Shown here one piece after another: positions 43,889-53,285 of a stretch of DNA of 64,000 nucleotides. Below the pieces are notes generated by a model. The model searched no databases. It had not been told where the DNA came from and was given only the letters and a program-made list of their open reading frames with translations. Position numbers and translations under genes: made by a program. This DNA is from TMED23 sp964566055. Its GTDB lineage: Bacteria > Pseudomonadota > Alphaproteobacteria > Rhodospirillales > UBA2165. Every line of letters starts with the position of its first letter. The first letter of the stretch is position 1. The stretch spans positions 1 through 64,000 of the forward strand of contig CAZMHI010000015.1 of NCBI GenBank assembly GCA_964566055.1, given 5' to 3'.

Positions 43889-45283
43889 CTACCGCCGCCG
43901 ATGCCGTCTGTGGTGTTTACGCCAGCGAGCCTTGTGGGTGCGGATAATGCGGGTTTTTTGAGCGCGTGGCCTTGAATTGGCCAATATCCGCAATGTCGCC
44001 GACAAAATCTGCGGCAGCAATTGCGGCTGAGGTGAGGGCAGGGAGCGCGTCACCACTTGCTGCGGCTGAGGCGCCGGAAAATTCGCCATTTGAACAGATG
44101 CACCGGGTGGATCAACCACATCGACGATGATTTGACTACCCTCGACAAAATCATGGACGTAGCGGTCGGCAGGAATGTCGAGTGTGAGGATGGTCTCACC
44201 GCTAATTTGATGACTTCGGGCATCGATGACATTACGGAGCTTTTGACCGGCAAGGGGCTGAATTTCCAACTTAGCTTGAGCATCGAAGATGATACGGGTC
44301 TGATGGTCTTGCCGGTCGATGGCGTAGGCGACATTTTGCGGCCAGTCAAAAATAATCCGCTCGAACGAGCCATGATCAGATGTCCAGATATCTACTGGTT
44401 CGCGGGTGACAAACTGATTTGGTGTTGGAGGCGTAACTCGGAAAACGAAACCGGTCTTGCTAGACTTTTCCGATTGCAGACTGCCGGAACGTGGAGTTTG
44501 CCGGTCCTGTGTCATCTGGGCATAACGGGAGCTCATAAAGCCGCCCAATTCAAGTGTTGTCAGGAGCTGGTCATTGTTGGTGTCGGCTTTCTCCTGGCCT
44601 TGTAAGGCGCGCAGAAATAAGCGCCTAAAAGCACCGTCATCAGCAACTTTTTGATTTGCTGTGCCCGCCGTCAGGAAATGATGCGCAGGTTGGCGGCGGG
44701 GCGTTACAGAAATTCCGCGAGAAGCATTAAACACGGCCCCGCCAAAACAGGAATCAAATACCGTATAGCTGTGCCTGGCCTGAGCAAGCCGGACAAATTC
44801 GCCAAACCGCCGCATGTTGAGGGCTTTAAATTTAAATGCATAGGGCCGGGCGCTCGGCAGCGGCGCATCCGCTGGCACGAGATAGCCCTCACCAGAAATT
44901 GTGTGCCCATGCCCGGCATACCAGACAAATAAACGTGTCTCCGGGTCGGTGCCTTTGCTGGCATAGAATTGTTCGAAAATATTCCTAAGCTCACGCGCCT
45001 TGGGGTTTTTGTGCAGCGTAACTTCAAAGCCGCGCCGTGCCATTTCGGCGGCTATCAATTCCGCATCTTTGACGGCATTGCGGAGCCGGGGCCAGCCATC
45101 GGTATAGTTATCTATGCCAATCACCAAAGCGTGGGAAGAGGTGTAGTGCGGCTGGGAGATTGGTGGCGCAGTATCGGTATGTTTAATGACCGCTATGCCG
45201 CGATCCCAGGCGCTGCCCGGCGAAGTGATCAACGTCAGTGAGCCAAGAAAGAGCCATAATCCGAAAAGTCTGCGTGCGAGCAT
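43889..45283 (-). CDS. Caspase-like (C14) protease with C-terminal AMIN-like domain
   Basis: The 464-aa protein has a signal peptide (about 1-25), a caspase p20-like domain (about 50-260) and a C-terminal beta-rich domain (about 297-395), then a basic tail. The catalytic dyad is present: H125 in WYAGHGH and C179 in VFDSCFGG. The C-terminal domain shares many positions with residues 177-274 of the MotB-adjacent TPR protein, for example FDW, RNV, a Q-I-x-G turn and a closing VVDV-x-(N/D)P. The signal peptide implies action in the periplasm or outside. The substrate is unknown. It precedes pyc by 118 bp on the same strand. Confidence 0.8.
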   Translation of the reverse strand: MLARRLFGLWLFLGSLTLITSPGSAWDRGIAVIKHTDTAPPISQPHYTSSHALVIGIDNYTDGWPRLRNAVKDAELIAAEMARRGFEVTLHKNPKARELRNIFEQFYASKGTDPETRLFVWYAGHGHTISGEGYLVPADAPLPSARPYAFKFKALNMRRFGEFVRLAQARHSYTVFDSCFGGAVFNASRGISVTPRRQPAHHFLTAGTANQKVADDGAFRRLFLRALQGQEKADTNNDQLLTTLELGGFMSSRYAQMTQDRQTPRSGSLQSEKSSKTGFVFRVTPPTPNQFVTREPVDIWTSDHGSFERIIFDWPQNVAYAIDRQDHQTRIIFDAQAKLEIQPLAGQKLRNVIDARSHQISGETILTLDIPADRYVHDFVEGSQIIVDVVDPPGASVQMANFPAPQPQQVVTRSLPSPQPQLLPQILSATLRILANSRPRAQKTRIIRTHKARWRKHHRRHRRR

Positions 45284-45383
45284 ACCCTGTCTCCTAAATA
45301 CGGATGTATCTCCGGCAATTTAGGGTATAACGGTGTGAGGGGCCGATTCCGGCGTTTAAATAAAATTATTAGGGGGATCTAAG

Positions 45384-46091
45384 ATGGCAGATCAAGAGCA
45401 GAAAATTCGTGTTGGCATGGTGCTGTTTCCAAATTTAACCCAATTGGACCTTACCGGACCGCACGAGGTCTTAAGTTTTCCGCCGCCCATCGAAGTTGAT
45501 TTGCTGTGGCATCGGCTTGAACCGGTAATCTCGATATCAGGTTTTGTGCTTACGCCGACAGCGACTTTTGATGACTATGAAGCGCCGGATGTGCTGTTTA
45601 TTCCAGGCGGACCCGGTCAGCTCCAAGCGATGGATGACGAACCCCTTATTGACTTCGTTAAGCGGGCAGGGGAAAGCGCAAAGTATATTACTTCTGTCTG
45701 CACCGGTTCGCTGGTATTGGCCGCAGCCGGATTGCTGGTCGGTAAGCGTGCTACCAGTCATTGGAGCGTCGTTGATCAACTCGCTTTGATGGGAGCCGAG
45801 CCAGTCCGCGAACGTGTCGTTGAAGACGGCAATATCATCACCGGCGCTGGAGTAACGGCGGGCATCGATTTCGCCCTCACATTGGTTTCCCGCCTGATCA
45901 ACGAAGACGCCGCCAAAAACATTCAGCTTGGCATTGAGTACGATCCGGACCCGCCTTTTAATGACGGCTCCATAGAGACCGCCGATCCGGCACGTGTTGA
46001 ACTGCAACGAAAACGCGGTGCTGATCTCGCCGAAAAACGCCGCGAAGCTGCGATGCGCATTGGCAGAGAGCGGTTAGGAATCAAACTCTAA
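45384..46091 (+). CDS. DJ-1/PfpI family protein (isonitrile hydratase-like)
   Basis: The 235-aa protein has the GATase-1/PfpI fold with the nucleophile motif SVCTGSLVLAAAGLL (Cys at about 110) preceded by LFIPGGPGQLQAM, and GKRATSHW after it. These are closest in pattern to isonitrile hydratase InhA-type proteins. The actual substrate cannot be stated. A GGGGGATC sequence lies just upstream of the ATG. Confidence 0.82.
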   Translation: MADQEQKIRVGMVLFPNLTQLDLTGPHEVLSFPPPIEVDLLWHRLEPVISISGFVLTPTATFDDYEAPDVLFIPGGPGQLQAMDDEPLIDFVKRAGESAKYITSVCTGSLVLAAAGLLVGKRATSHWSVVDQLALMGAEPVRERVVEDGNIITGAGVTAGIDFALTLVSRLINEDAAKNIQLGIEYDPDPPFNDGSIETADPARVELQRKRGADLAEKRREAAMRIGRERLGIKL

Positions 46092-46133
46092 CCTCCGATA
46101 AATACCTCCACCTTTACCATTTCTTAAAACCCG

Positions 46134-46152
46134 CTAGGCATAATTTGCCTAG
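46134..46152. repeat. Inverted repeat upstream of flgB
   Basis: CTAGGCA and TGCCTAG flank TAATT: a perfect 7-bp arm palindrome 61 bp upstream of the flgB start. It could be an operator for the flgB operon or a short hairpin after the DJ-1 gene. There is no T tract. Confidence 0.45.
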
Positions 46153-46212
46153 TAATAAAAAGTCTTTAGAAAAGCGCGTGCCGAAAAAGGCCGCAAGACT
46201 GGTGGATGTGAA

Positions 46213-46635
46213 ATGGATATTACCAATCTCCCGATGTTCGGGATGCTCAAAGAGCGCCTCAATTGGATCGGCCAACGTCAACAGGTAGTGGCGCAGAATA
46301 TCGCCAATGCCGACACGCCTGATTACCGCGCTCGCGATATCGAAAAATTCGATTTCCAACGGACGCTGCGTGAACATGCGCCCAAAAATGCTGCCGGTGG
46401 TGGCTTGGCTTTGCGCGTGACCAACCCCAAACATATCGCTGGTCCCGGTCAGTCGTCGGCTGACGCGGCTGCAAGTGCTATGAGGAAACCTTACGAGACC
46501 GCGCCCGATGGTAACTCGGTCGTGCTTGAGGAGCAGATGGTTAAATTAAATGAAACCGCAATTAATCACTCGGCGATTGTCGGGCTCTACCGCAAGCATC
46601 TAACCATGATCACCGCTGTTGTTCGCGGTCGATAG
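46213..46635 (+). CDS. flgB: Flagellar proximal rod protein FlgB
   Basis: The 140-aa protein has the axial N-terminal motif QRQQVVAQNIANADTPDYRARDIEKFDF (about 24-50) and the C-terminal helix EEQMVKLNETAINHSAIVGLYRKHLTMI. It forms the proximal rod with FlgC and FliE. First gene of flgB-flgC-fliE-fliQ-fliR-flhB. Confidence 0.93.
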   Translation: MDITNLPMFGMLKERLNWIGQRQQVVAQNIANADTPDYRARDIEKFDFQRTLREHAPKNAAGGGLALRVTNPKHIAGPGQSSADAAASAMRKPYETAPDGNSVVLEEQMVKLNETAINHSAIVGLYRKHLTMITAVVRGR

Positions 46636-46657
46636 ATAATAAGAGTAAGAGGAACAT

Positions 46658-47071
46658 ATGGCTGACGATTTATTGTCCACCTTTCGAATTTCCGCGGCCG
46701 GTATGAAAGCACAGGGCTCACGGTTGCGGGTAATTTCGCAAAATATCGCCAATGCTGATTCGCTGCCGACTGAACCTGGTCAAAATCCCTATCAGCGCAA
46801 AACCATAACTTTTAAAAATGCTATTGATCGTGAGTTGGGGCTAAAACTTATAGAAGTTGATAAAGTCGGCAAAGATCGCAGTGAATTTGTTAAGCGCTTT
46901 GAGCCCAGCCATCCGGCGGCGGATAAAGAGGGTTATGTGCTGGCGCCAAACGTCAATAAGCTGGTTGAGATGATGGATATGCGGGAAGCACAACGTTCCT
47001 ACGAAGCCAATCTCAGTGTCATCCGTACCAGCCGGCAAATGTTAAACAGATCAATTCAATTGCTGCGTTAG
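46658..47071 (+). CDS. flgC: Flagellar proximal rod protein FlgC
   Basis: The 137-aa product has FRISAAGMKAQGSRLRVISQNIANADS at the N-terminus and VNKLVEMMDMREAQRSYEANLSVIRTSRQMLNRSI at the C-terminus, canonical for FlgC. An AGAGGAA ribosome site precedes the ATG. Confidence 0.95.
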   Translation: MADDLLSTFRISAAGMKAQGSRLRVISQNIANADSLPTEPGQNPYQRKTITFKNAIDRELGLKLIEVDKVGKDRSEFVKRFEPSHPAADKEGYVLAPNVNKLVEMMDMREAQRSYEANLSVIRTSRQMLNRSIQLLR

Positions 47072-47149
47072 CGGCTAACTAAATAATCTCCGCTAAAAAA
47101 GGCGGGCGTGCCGTAAGTAATTACGGATTTATAAAATAAGGAGAAAACC

Positions 47150-47470
47150 ATGGCGATAGAATTAGCTAATGCCATTAGCGCATACAAATCGGCCGTCGGG
47201 CGTGTGGCGGAAAGCGGTGAAAGCAGTTTAGGTGTTACCGGACCTTCCGATGCTGATAATTTTTCGACGATGGTCAAAAACTTCGCTCAGACAGCAATTG
47301 AAAAAAATGAAATGAGTGAACAGCTTTCGGCCGCGGCTGCGGCAGGCAAGGCCAATATTGATCAAGTCGTCATCGCGGTGGCTGAAGCCGATACGACTTT
47401 GAGAACAGTTGTCGCCGTGCGCGATAAAGTCTTAGAGGCTTACCGTGAAATAATGCGCATGCCGATTTAA
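47150..47470 (+). CDS. fliE: Flagellar MS ring-rod junction protein FliE
   Basis: The 106-aa helical protein joins the MS ring and rod. It ends with the family pattern ANIDQVVIAVAEADTTLRTVVAVRDKVLEAYREIMRMPI. It is preceded by AAGGAGA and a small hairpin CCGTAA/TTACGG about 25 nt upstream of the ATG. Confidence 0.93.
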   Translation: MAIELANAISAYKSAVGRVAESGESSLGVTGPSDADNFSTMVKNFAQTAIEKNEMSEQLSAAAAAGKANIDQVVIAVAEADTTLRTVVAVRDKVLEAYREIMRMPI

Positions 47471-47485
47471 ATCCGGAACACCTCA

Positions 47486-47752
47486 ATGGATCAAACTGAA
47501 GTCCTTGAAATATCGCGACAGGTTTTCATTGTCATTTTGAAATCCGGTGGCCCGATCATGGCAGCTGGACTAGTGGTTGGCTTGGCGATCGCAATTTTTC
47601 AAACCTTAACATCAATCCAGGAAATGACCCTTACGTTCGTACCCAAAATCATCTTTATTTTCGGCGCAGTGATTGTCTTTATGCCTTTTATGATGACGAC
47701 GATCATCGAGTTTACGCAATCTCTGTATGACCGCATAATATCCTTAGGTTAG
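47486..47752 (+). CDS. fliQ: Flagellar export gate protein FliQ
   Basis: The 88-aa protein has two membrane helices, MAAGLVVGLAIAIFQTLTSIQEMTLTFVPK and IIFIFGAVIVFMPFMMTTIIEFTQSLYDRI. It is the usual length and forms the export gate with FliP and FliR. Confidence 0.95.
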   Translation: MDQTEVLEISRQVFIVILKSGGPIMAAGLVVGLAIAIFQTLTSIQEMTLTFVPKIIFIFGAVIVFMPFMMTTIIEFTQSLYDRIISLG

Positions 47753-47756
47753 CGTC

Positions 47757-48518
47757 GTGCTGGAAGAATTCCTTAAGCTCAATATATTTGTTTTCATCCT
47801 CATTTTCGCCCGCATGGGTACAGTCTTGATGTTCATTCCAGGGTTGGGCAGTACGCGTCTTTTTGCACGTAGCCGGCTGTTTCTAGCTTTGGCAATCTCC
47901 TTTTTACTGACGCCAATTTTGAGCGGCCACCTGCCAGTAATGCCAAAAACTCCGATAGAATTAGGTTTTTTGATTGCCGGCGAGATTCTCGCCGGTGCGT
48001 TTTTAGGATTGGTGGTACGCGCCATGTTCGCGGCAACTCAAACCGCTGGCGTGGTCATTGCTTTTGTCTCTGCGATGGCAAATACGATGGTGTATGACCC
48101 GGTGGTTGAACAGCAAAGTGCAGTAGTCGCAGGTTTTCTTGGAACCGTCGCTAATTTGCTGTTGTTTGTGACCAACCTGCATCACCTGCTGATCGAAGCG
48201 ATGGTTGAAAGCTATAATCTGTTTCAGCCGGGAATCATGCTTAATATTGAAGACATGCTTCATCTGCTTGCGAGACAAATCGCTGATACGTTTAAGCTTG
48301 GGGTGCAATTAGCCGCGCCGTTTTTGGTGGTTTCACTGGCCTATTATATGGGCTTAGGTGTGCTTACGCGATTGGCGCCCCAAATTCCAATTTTCTTCGT
48401 CGCCATGCCATTACAAATCGTTATTTCGATAGTTGTATTGGCGTTGACTGTAGGCGGCATAATGGTTGTGTTCTTGGGACATGTTCAAGACAATCTGCAA
48501 CCATTTATCGGCTCATAG
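47757..48518 (+). CDS. fliR: Flagellar export gate protein FliR
   Basis: The 253-aa membrane protein has about six helices; RMGTVLMFIPGLGSTRLFARSRLFLALAISFLLTP and YYMGLGVLTRLAPQIPIFFVAMPLQIVISI are typical FliR blocks. It starts with GTG at 47757, 4 nt after the fliQ stop codon, so translation is coupled. Confidence 0.93.
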   Translation: MLEEFLKLNIFVFILIFARMGTVLMFIPGLGSTRLFARSRLFLALAISFLLTPILSGHLPVMPKTPIELGFLIAGEILAGAFLGLVVRAMFAATQTAGVVIAFVSAMANTMVYDPVVEQQSAVVAGFLGTVANLLLFVTNLHHLLIEAMVESYNLFQPGIMLNIEDMLHLLARQIADTFKLGVQLAAPFLVVSLAYYMGLGVLTRLAPQIPIFFVAMPLQIVISIVVLALTVGGIMVVFLGHVQDNLQPFIGS

Positions 48519-48533
48519 GAAAAGGAGTAAATC

Positions 48534-49679
48534 ATGGCCGATGAATCAGATGAAGAAAAGACAGAGGAACCCACAGGGAAACGACTAGGCGATGCCAAGA
48601 ATAAAGGTAACGTTGCGCAATCGCAGGAAATTCAAAGTTGGGCCGTATTACTGGCGGCGACTATATTTCTTGGCACTGTCATTCCTGGCTTTATGCGCCA
48701 TGTAGCGACCGTAAACCTAAATTTTATCGAAAAGCCACACGCTTTTCCTTTAACGCCCAACGATTTTCAGAGCCTGTTTAAAGAAGTCGGAATGGAAATT
48801 GGTGTTGTGCTGGTTCCCTTGATGTTGGCTTTTCTTGCGGTCGGTATCGCGGTGCAAATTTCTCAAGTTGGCTGGTCGGTTTCGATGGAGAAGTTTGATA
48901 TTAAACTGAATAAATTCTCACCGATCAAAGGTGCTAAAAAAATATTTGGGTTGCGGGCGCTAGTCGAAGTTGGCAAAGGCATTGTTAAATTGGGTATTGT
49001 GGGAACAGTTGCCTTTATTGTTGTTGCTCCGATGTTAGGCGATGTTGAATTGTTACCAGCCTTTGAAATGATGCATACGCTCAATCGGATCAAGGAAATT
49101 GCGCTGGTAATATTGGTTGTCTCAGTGATGATTATGACTGTGATCGCAGCCCTCGATTTTATATATCAAAAATGGGACCACAAAGAAAAACTCAAGATGA
49201 GTAAGCAAGAGGTTAAAGATGAGCGGAAGCAGCAAGATGGCGATCCCAAGATCAAACAACGTATGGCTGCCTTACGGATGGAGCGGCAGCGTGAACGTAT
49301 GATGCAGGCGATTGGCAAAGCGGATGTTATCATCACCAACCCGACCCACTACGCCATTGCCTTGCAATACGATATGGATACCATGCCGGCGCCGGTGCTG
49401 ATGGGTAAAGGTGTAGATTCGCTTGCTCTCCGCATCCGTGAGATTGCTGAAGAGAATGACATTCCGATTGTTGAGAACCCGCCGCTCGCCCGGGCGCTCT
49501 ATGCCGGTGTGGAAATTGATGAGGAAATTCCAGCTGAACATTACCATGCGGTTGCAGAAGTTATCGGCTATGTGTTCCGCCTAAAAGGCCGAATGCCGAA
49601 AGCGGAGCCAGAAAATAATCCGACACCCGACGATACCGGAAGTGAAAATACGGAAAATCCTGGTCCAGTCCTAAATTAG
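48534..49679 (+). CDS. flhB: Flagellar export switch protein FlhB
   Basis: FlhB controls the switch from hook to filament export. The 381-aa protein begins with EKTEEPTGKRLGDAKNKGNVAQSQE, has four membrane helices (about 32-52, 85-105, 144-165, 188-208) and a cytoplasmic domain with the autocleavage site NPTH (Asn269), then YAIALQYDMDTMPAPVLMGKG and ENPPLARALY. The tail after about 350 is acidic and disordered. A stand-alone copy of its tail is encoded near fliO. Confidence 0.96.
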   Translation: MADESDEEKTEEPTGKRLGDAKNKGNVAQSQEIQSWAVLLAATIFLGTVIPGFMRHVATVNLNFIEKPHAFPLTPNDFQSLFKEVGMEIGVVLVPLMLAFLAVGIAVQISQVGWSVSMEKFDIKLNKFSPIKGAKKIFGLRALVEVGKGIVKLGIVGTVAFIVVAPMLGDVELLPAFEMMHTLNRIKEIALVILVVSVMIMTVIAALDFIYQKWDHKEKLKMSKQEVKDERKQQDGDPKIKQRMAALRMERQRERMMQAIGKADVIITNPTHYAIALQYDMDTMPAPVLMGKGVDSLALRIREIAEENDIPIVENPPLARALYAGVEIDEEIPAEHYHAVAEVIGYVFRLKGRMPKAEPENNPTPDDTGSENTENPGPVLN

Positions 49680-49775
49680 CTAAAATAGGTGGTTGAAGAT
49701 TAACCCCGAATCGCGCAATGAATGTCTTAACATACCTGTAAAATAATTTAGGGTTGTTGGTGTGAAGAGGGAATT

Positions 49776-52310
49776 TTGAACGAAAACAACAGCAAATTTG
49801 ACGGCTGGCCGGCGAAGCTGGTAGTTGCTGGCTTAGCTGTTTGGCGCTCGCCTTCCTTCAGTGCAATATTAGCTGTTATTTTTGGTGCCATTGGAATTGC
49901 TTTACTCATTCCGGGCTCAAGCGGGACGGCAACACCAGTACTGCAAATGACCGGCCTGATTTTTACTCTACTAATGGTTATTTGTGTCGCGATTGCGGCA
50001 TGGAAATTGGGCCGAGTAGCTGAACGCAGGCGGGCCCACCAATCATTGTTTGCAACTCTCGCTATTTCACAGGAAGCGCTCTATCTGACCGATGCCCGTC
50101 AGCGCATAATTTTTGACAATGAAGCTTTCCGCAGCCTCTATGAGAAAATCGAGCCGCAAAAACTCATAGGCTCGGCTAGTATTGAAGGTATTGGAAAATT
50201 ACTTGAGGCCAATTCTGAAGTCGTGTTTGCACGAATATTAGCCAACGCCAAAGAACGGCGCCGGGATATCGGAGAGCTGGTTTTTGAATCTGAGGGCTCA
50301 ATTGCACCGTCGTGGAAACTGGCGGTTGAGCCGGTTGAAACTCTTGAAGATTTGACGCTTTGGCGAGTCGAAGAAATTACTGATTTACGCCTTCACGATA
50401 TCGAACGTCTCCATGAAGAGCAGTTTTTGGGCGATTTGCTAAATCAACTGCCGGTCGGTTTTTTTGCCGCCGATGGCGATGGTAATCTACGCTATCTAAA
50501 TTCGACAATAAGAGAATGGTTTGGTGTGCGTCATGATGCCGAAGTTGCAGAATTGCCGGGTTTTGCCGATTTTGTCGCACCTAATGCAGAGCAGAATGGT
50601 GACGTCGAAACTGATGCCAGCGGAATGCATGGCGGCCTTACCTTACGCGCCTTAGATGGCCGCGAGTTTCCAGCCTACCTAATTCAATCACAGAAAGAAT
50701 CAGTAGATGGTGAGTTTGAATACTCCCGTTCTATCGTATTGAGAGAACCTTTTACGCCGATCGTCGATGATGGCACCGGTGGGCCGCTATTGCGCCGTAT
50801 ACCTTGGCTGTTTTCTGACGCACCGGTAGGTATCGTTATGCTCGATATTCAAGGCGAGGTGGTGGATTGTAATCGGGCATTTCTAAAATTGCTTGGGCTC
50901 CACCGAGATGGCGTGATCGGTAGACCTTTGTCGGACCGGATCAACAAAGAAGACCGCAGCGATGCCGATGCCCAACTTTCCAAAGTGGTGATGGGGATTA
51001 TGCCGGCGACGCTTTTGGATGTACGCATGCCGGCTGGCGGTGAACGTGAGTTGACGGCTTCGCTATATGTCAGCCGGATTACCGATGGCGAAGGTGATAT
51101 TACCGGCTTGGTCATGCACGTAATTGATACGACTGAGCAAAAAAATCTGGAAGTGCAGTTTAATCAGGCGCAAAAAATGCAGGCAGTTGGGCAGCTGGCT
51201 GGCGGCGTTGCCCATGATTTTAATAATTTGCTGACAGCGATGGGTGGCTTTTGTGATCTTTTACTGGGGCGGCACGGTCCGGATGATCCATCATTCGCCG
51301 ATATAATGCAGATCAAGCAAAACGCCAACCGGGCGGGCAATTTGGTCAGGCAACTCCTGGCATTCTCCAGGCGGCAAACGTTGCAACCTAAAATATTCGC
51401 AATTACCGATGCTTTAAACGATCTGTCTAACCTGCTGCGTCGCTTGATCGGTGAAAATATAGAACTTGAACTTAATCATGGTGAAGATGTTGATCTTATC
51501 CGCACCGATCCAGGTCAATTTGATCAGGTGGTAATTAACCTGGCAGTCAACGCCAGGGATGCTATGCCGGGTGGTGGCGTTATTACAATTTCCACCGAAC
51601 GGGTGACGGTTGAAACCTCGGTGCAACGTGGCCATGAAGTAATGCCGGCCGGCGAATATATCTTGATTAATGTTGCAGATACTGGATCAGGCATAGCTAA
51701 AGAAGATATCGGCCATATATTTGAACCGTTTTTCTCGGCCAAAGGCGTAGGTGAGGGGACGGGGCTGGGGCTTTCCACTGTCTACGGCATCATCCGTCAA
51801 TCTGAGGGGTATATTTTTGTTGATTCAGCCTTAGGTGAAGGCACGACTTTTTCCATTTATCTGCCTGCCTTTAGCGCAGCCGAAGCCGATTTTGTCGGTA
51901 CCGGCTACGCCAATGAAATTATTGATGAGGCAGATTTGACCGGGGCGGGGACCGTCCTATTGGTCGAAGACGAAGATGCGGTGCGTTTGTTTGGCGCCCG
52001 GGCGCTGCGCAACAAAGGGTACCGCGTGCTGGAAGCCAATGACGGCGAACATGCGCTTGACGTGATCAATGAATATGGGAATCCCATCGATCTAATTCTG
52101 ACTGATGTTATGATGCCCGGTATGGATGGCCATACCTTGGTGCGGCTGATCTTGGAAGAGTTACCTGATATAAAAGTAATTTTGATGTCAGGTCATGCCG
52201 AGGACGCGATCCCTGGTGAAATTAGTGAAGATCAGTCATTAAACTTCCTGCCTAAACCGTTTAGTCTGCAGGAGCTTGCCGTCAAAGTGAAAGATGTAAT
52301 GACGGGGTAA
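49776..52310 (+). CDS. cckA: Hybrid histidine kinase CckA
   Basis: CckA feeds phosphate to CtrA and CpdR through ChpT and so controls the cell cycle. The 844-aa protein has two N-terminal membrane helices (about 27-47, 56-75), PAS-type sensor domains (about 88-450), the HisKA box GGVAHDFNNLLTA with His480, an ATP-binding domain (NLAVNARDAMPGG, DTGSGI, GTGLGLSTVYGI) and a receiver with Asp777 (LTDVMMPGMDG). The block DPSFADIMQIKQNANRA with LVRQLLAFSRRQTL is characteristic of CckA. The start is TTG with AGAGGG upstream. It follows flhB by 96 bp. Confidence 0.92.
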   Translation: MNENNSKFDGWPAKLVVAGLAVWRSPSFSAILAVIFGAIGIALLIPGSSGTATPVLQMTGLIFTLLMVICVAIAAWKLGRVAERRRAHQSLFATLAISQEALYLTDARQRIIFDNEAFRSLYEKIEPQKLIGSASIEGIGKLLEANSEVVFARILANAKERRRDIGELVFESEGSIAPSWKLAVEPVETLEDLTLWRVEEITDLRLHDIERLHEEQFLGDLLNQLPVGFFAADGDGNLRYLNSTIREWFGVRHDAEVAELPGFADFVAPNAEQNGDVETDASGMHGGLTLRALDGREFPAYLIQSQKESVDGEFEYSRSIVLREPFTPIVDDGTGGPLLRRIPWLFSDAPVGIVMLDIQGEVVDCNRAFLKLLGLHRDGVIGRPLSDRINKEDRSDADAQLSKVVMGIMPATLLDVRMPAGGERELTASLYVSRITDGEGDITGLVMHVIDTTEQKNLEVQFNQAQKMQAVGQLAGGVAHDFNNLLTAMGGFCDLLLGRHGPDDPSFADIMQIKQNANRAGNLVRQLLAFSRRQTLQPKIFAITDALNDLSNLLRRLIGENIELELNHGEDVDLIRTDPGQFDQVVINLAVNARDAMPGGGVITISTERVTVETSVQRGHEVMPAGEYILINVADTGSGIAKEDIGHIFEPFFSAKGVGEGTGLGLSTVYGIIRQSEGYIFVDSALGEGTTFSIYLPAFSAAEADFVGTGYANEIIDEADLTGAGTVLLVEDEDAVRLFGARALRNKGYRVLEANDGEHALDVINEYGNPIDLILTDVMMPGMDGHTLVRLILEELPDIKVILMSGHAEDAIPGEISEDQSLNFLPKPFSLQELAVKVKDVMTG

Positions 52311-52313
52311 AAT

Positions 52314-53270
52314 TTACTCAGCTGCTTTATTTAAGCAACGCTCCAAACGGTCAAGAGTCACCATTGCCGGTAGGCATTGTGCGACACTGGCATTAGGTTC
52401 TCGGTTCTCGCGGATAGCAGAGAAAAATTCCCGGTCTTCAAGCTCGACGCCGTTGAGTGAGTCTGCGACGCCCGATAAATCAATGGCCTCGCCGTTACCG
52501 TCTTCAAGGTCGTCATAGCTGGCGATGTAGGTGCCGTTGTCGCAAATATACCGAAAAAAAGTACCTAAGGGCCCATCATTGTTAAACGATAGGGTCAAAC
52601 TGCAAAGCGCACCAGCCGGTGCTTTCAAGCCAATACTTATATCCATGGCAATGCCGAGCTCGGGGTGAGGCGGTCCTTGCAGGGCGTAAATATCGCTAGC
52701 GGGTTCTCCAGTTTGATATTGAAACAGGTCGACCGTGTGGCAGGCGTGATGCCACAATAGATGATCAGTCCAGCTGCGTGGCTCGCCGAGGGCATTTAGA
52801 TTGCTCCTGCGGAAAAAGAAGGTCTGGACATCCAGATGCTGGAGCTTCAACTCGCCGTTTTTAATGCGGTTGTGAATCCACTGATGGCTCGGATTAAAGC
52901 GCCGGACATGGCCAGCCATTGCTATCAAACCGGTTTCCTGTTGCTTTTGGACAAGTCGCTCGGCATCAGCCAAACTATCGGCCATCGGAATTTCGACCAG
53001 AACATGCTTGCCGGCTTCAAGACACTTGATCGCTTGGGCTGCATGCATTTGAGTTGGTGTTGCCAGGATCACCGCATCAATATCCGGGCGGGCTAGACTT
53101 TCTTCAAGCTCGGAGGTCCAATGTTCAATACTGCGTTCTTGGGCCAATTTAGCCAACCGGTCAGGCTCAACATCAACGACTGATACGACATCAACTTCCT
53201 CAATGGCGTCGATGGCTTCAAGATGTTTGGTGCCAAAAGCACCAGTAGCCCCAGCGATACAAATTTTCAT
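52314..53270 (-). CDS. Gfo/Idh/MocA-family dehydrogenase
   Basis: The 318-aa protein (ATG at 53270 with GGAG upstream) has an NAD(P)-binding fold from residue 2 (ICIAGATGAFGTKHLEAI) and the family's EIPMADSLADAERLVQ (EKP-type motif, here EIP) followed by AGHVRRFNPSHQWI. It is similar in layout to LigC-type semialdehyde dehydrogenases, but the substrate is uncertain. It ends 4 bp from the stop codon of cckA (convergent). It lies downstream of the UbiD-type decarboxylase and the ArfA-like mini-gene on the same strand. Confidence 0.8.
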   Translation of the reverse strand: MKICIAGATGAFGTKHLEAIDAIEEVDVVSVVDVEPDRLAKLAQERSIEHWTSELEESLARPDIDAVILATPTQMHAAQAIKCLEAGKHVLVEIPMADSLADAERLVQKQQETGLIAMAGHVRRFNPSHQWIHNRIKNGELKLQHLDVQTFFFRRSNLNALGEPRSWTDHLLWHHACHTVDLFQYQTGEPASDIYALQGPPHPELGIAMDISIGLKAPAGALCSLTLSFNNDGPLGTFFRYICDNGTYIASYDDLEDGNGEAIDLSGVADSLNGVELEDREFFSAIRENREPNASVAQCLPAMVTLDRLERCLNKAAE

Positions 53271-53285
53271 GGCTGGCTCCAATAG

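Noticed and set aside
47068..47096. Terminator between flgC and fliE (TTAGCGG/CCGCTAA)
   Set aside because: It starts within the flgC stop region, is followed by A residues and not T, and lies within an operon.
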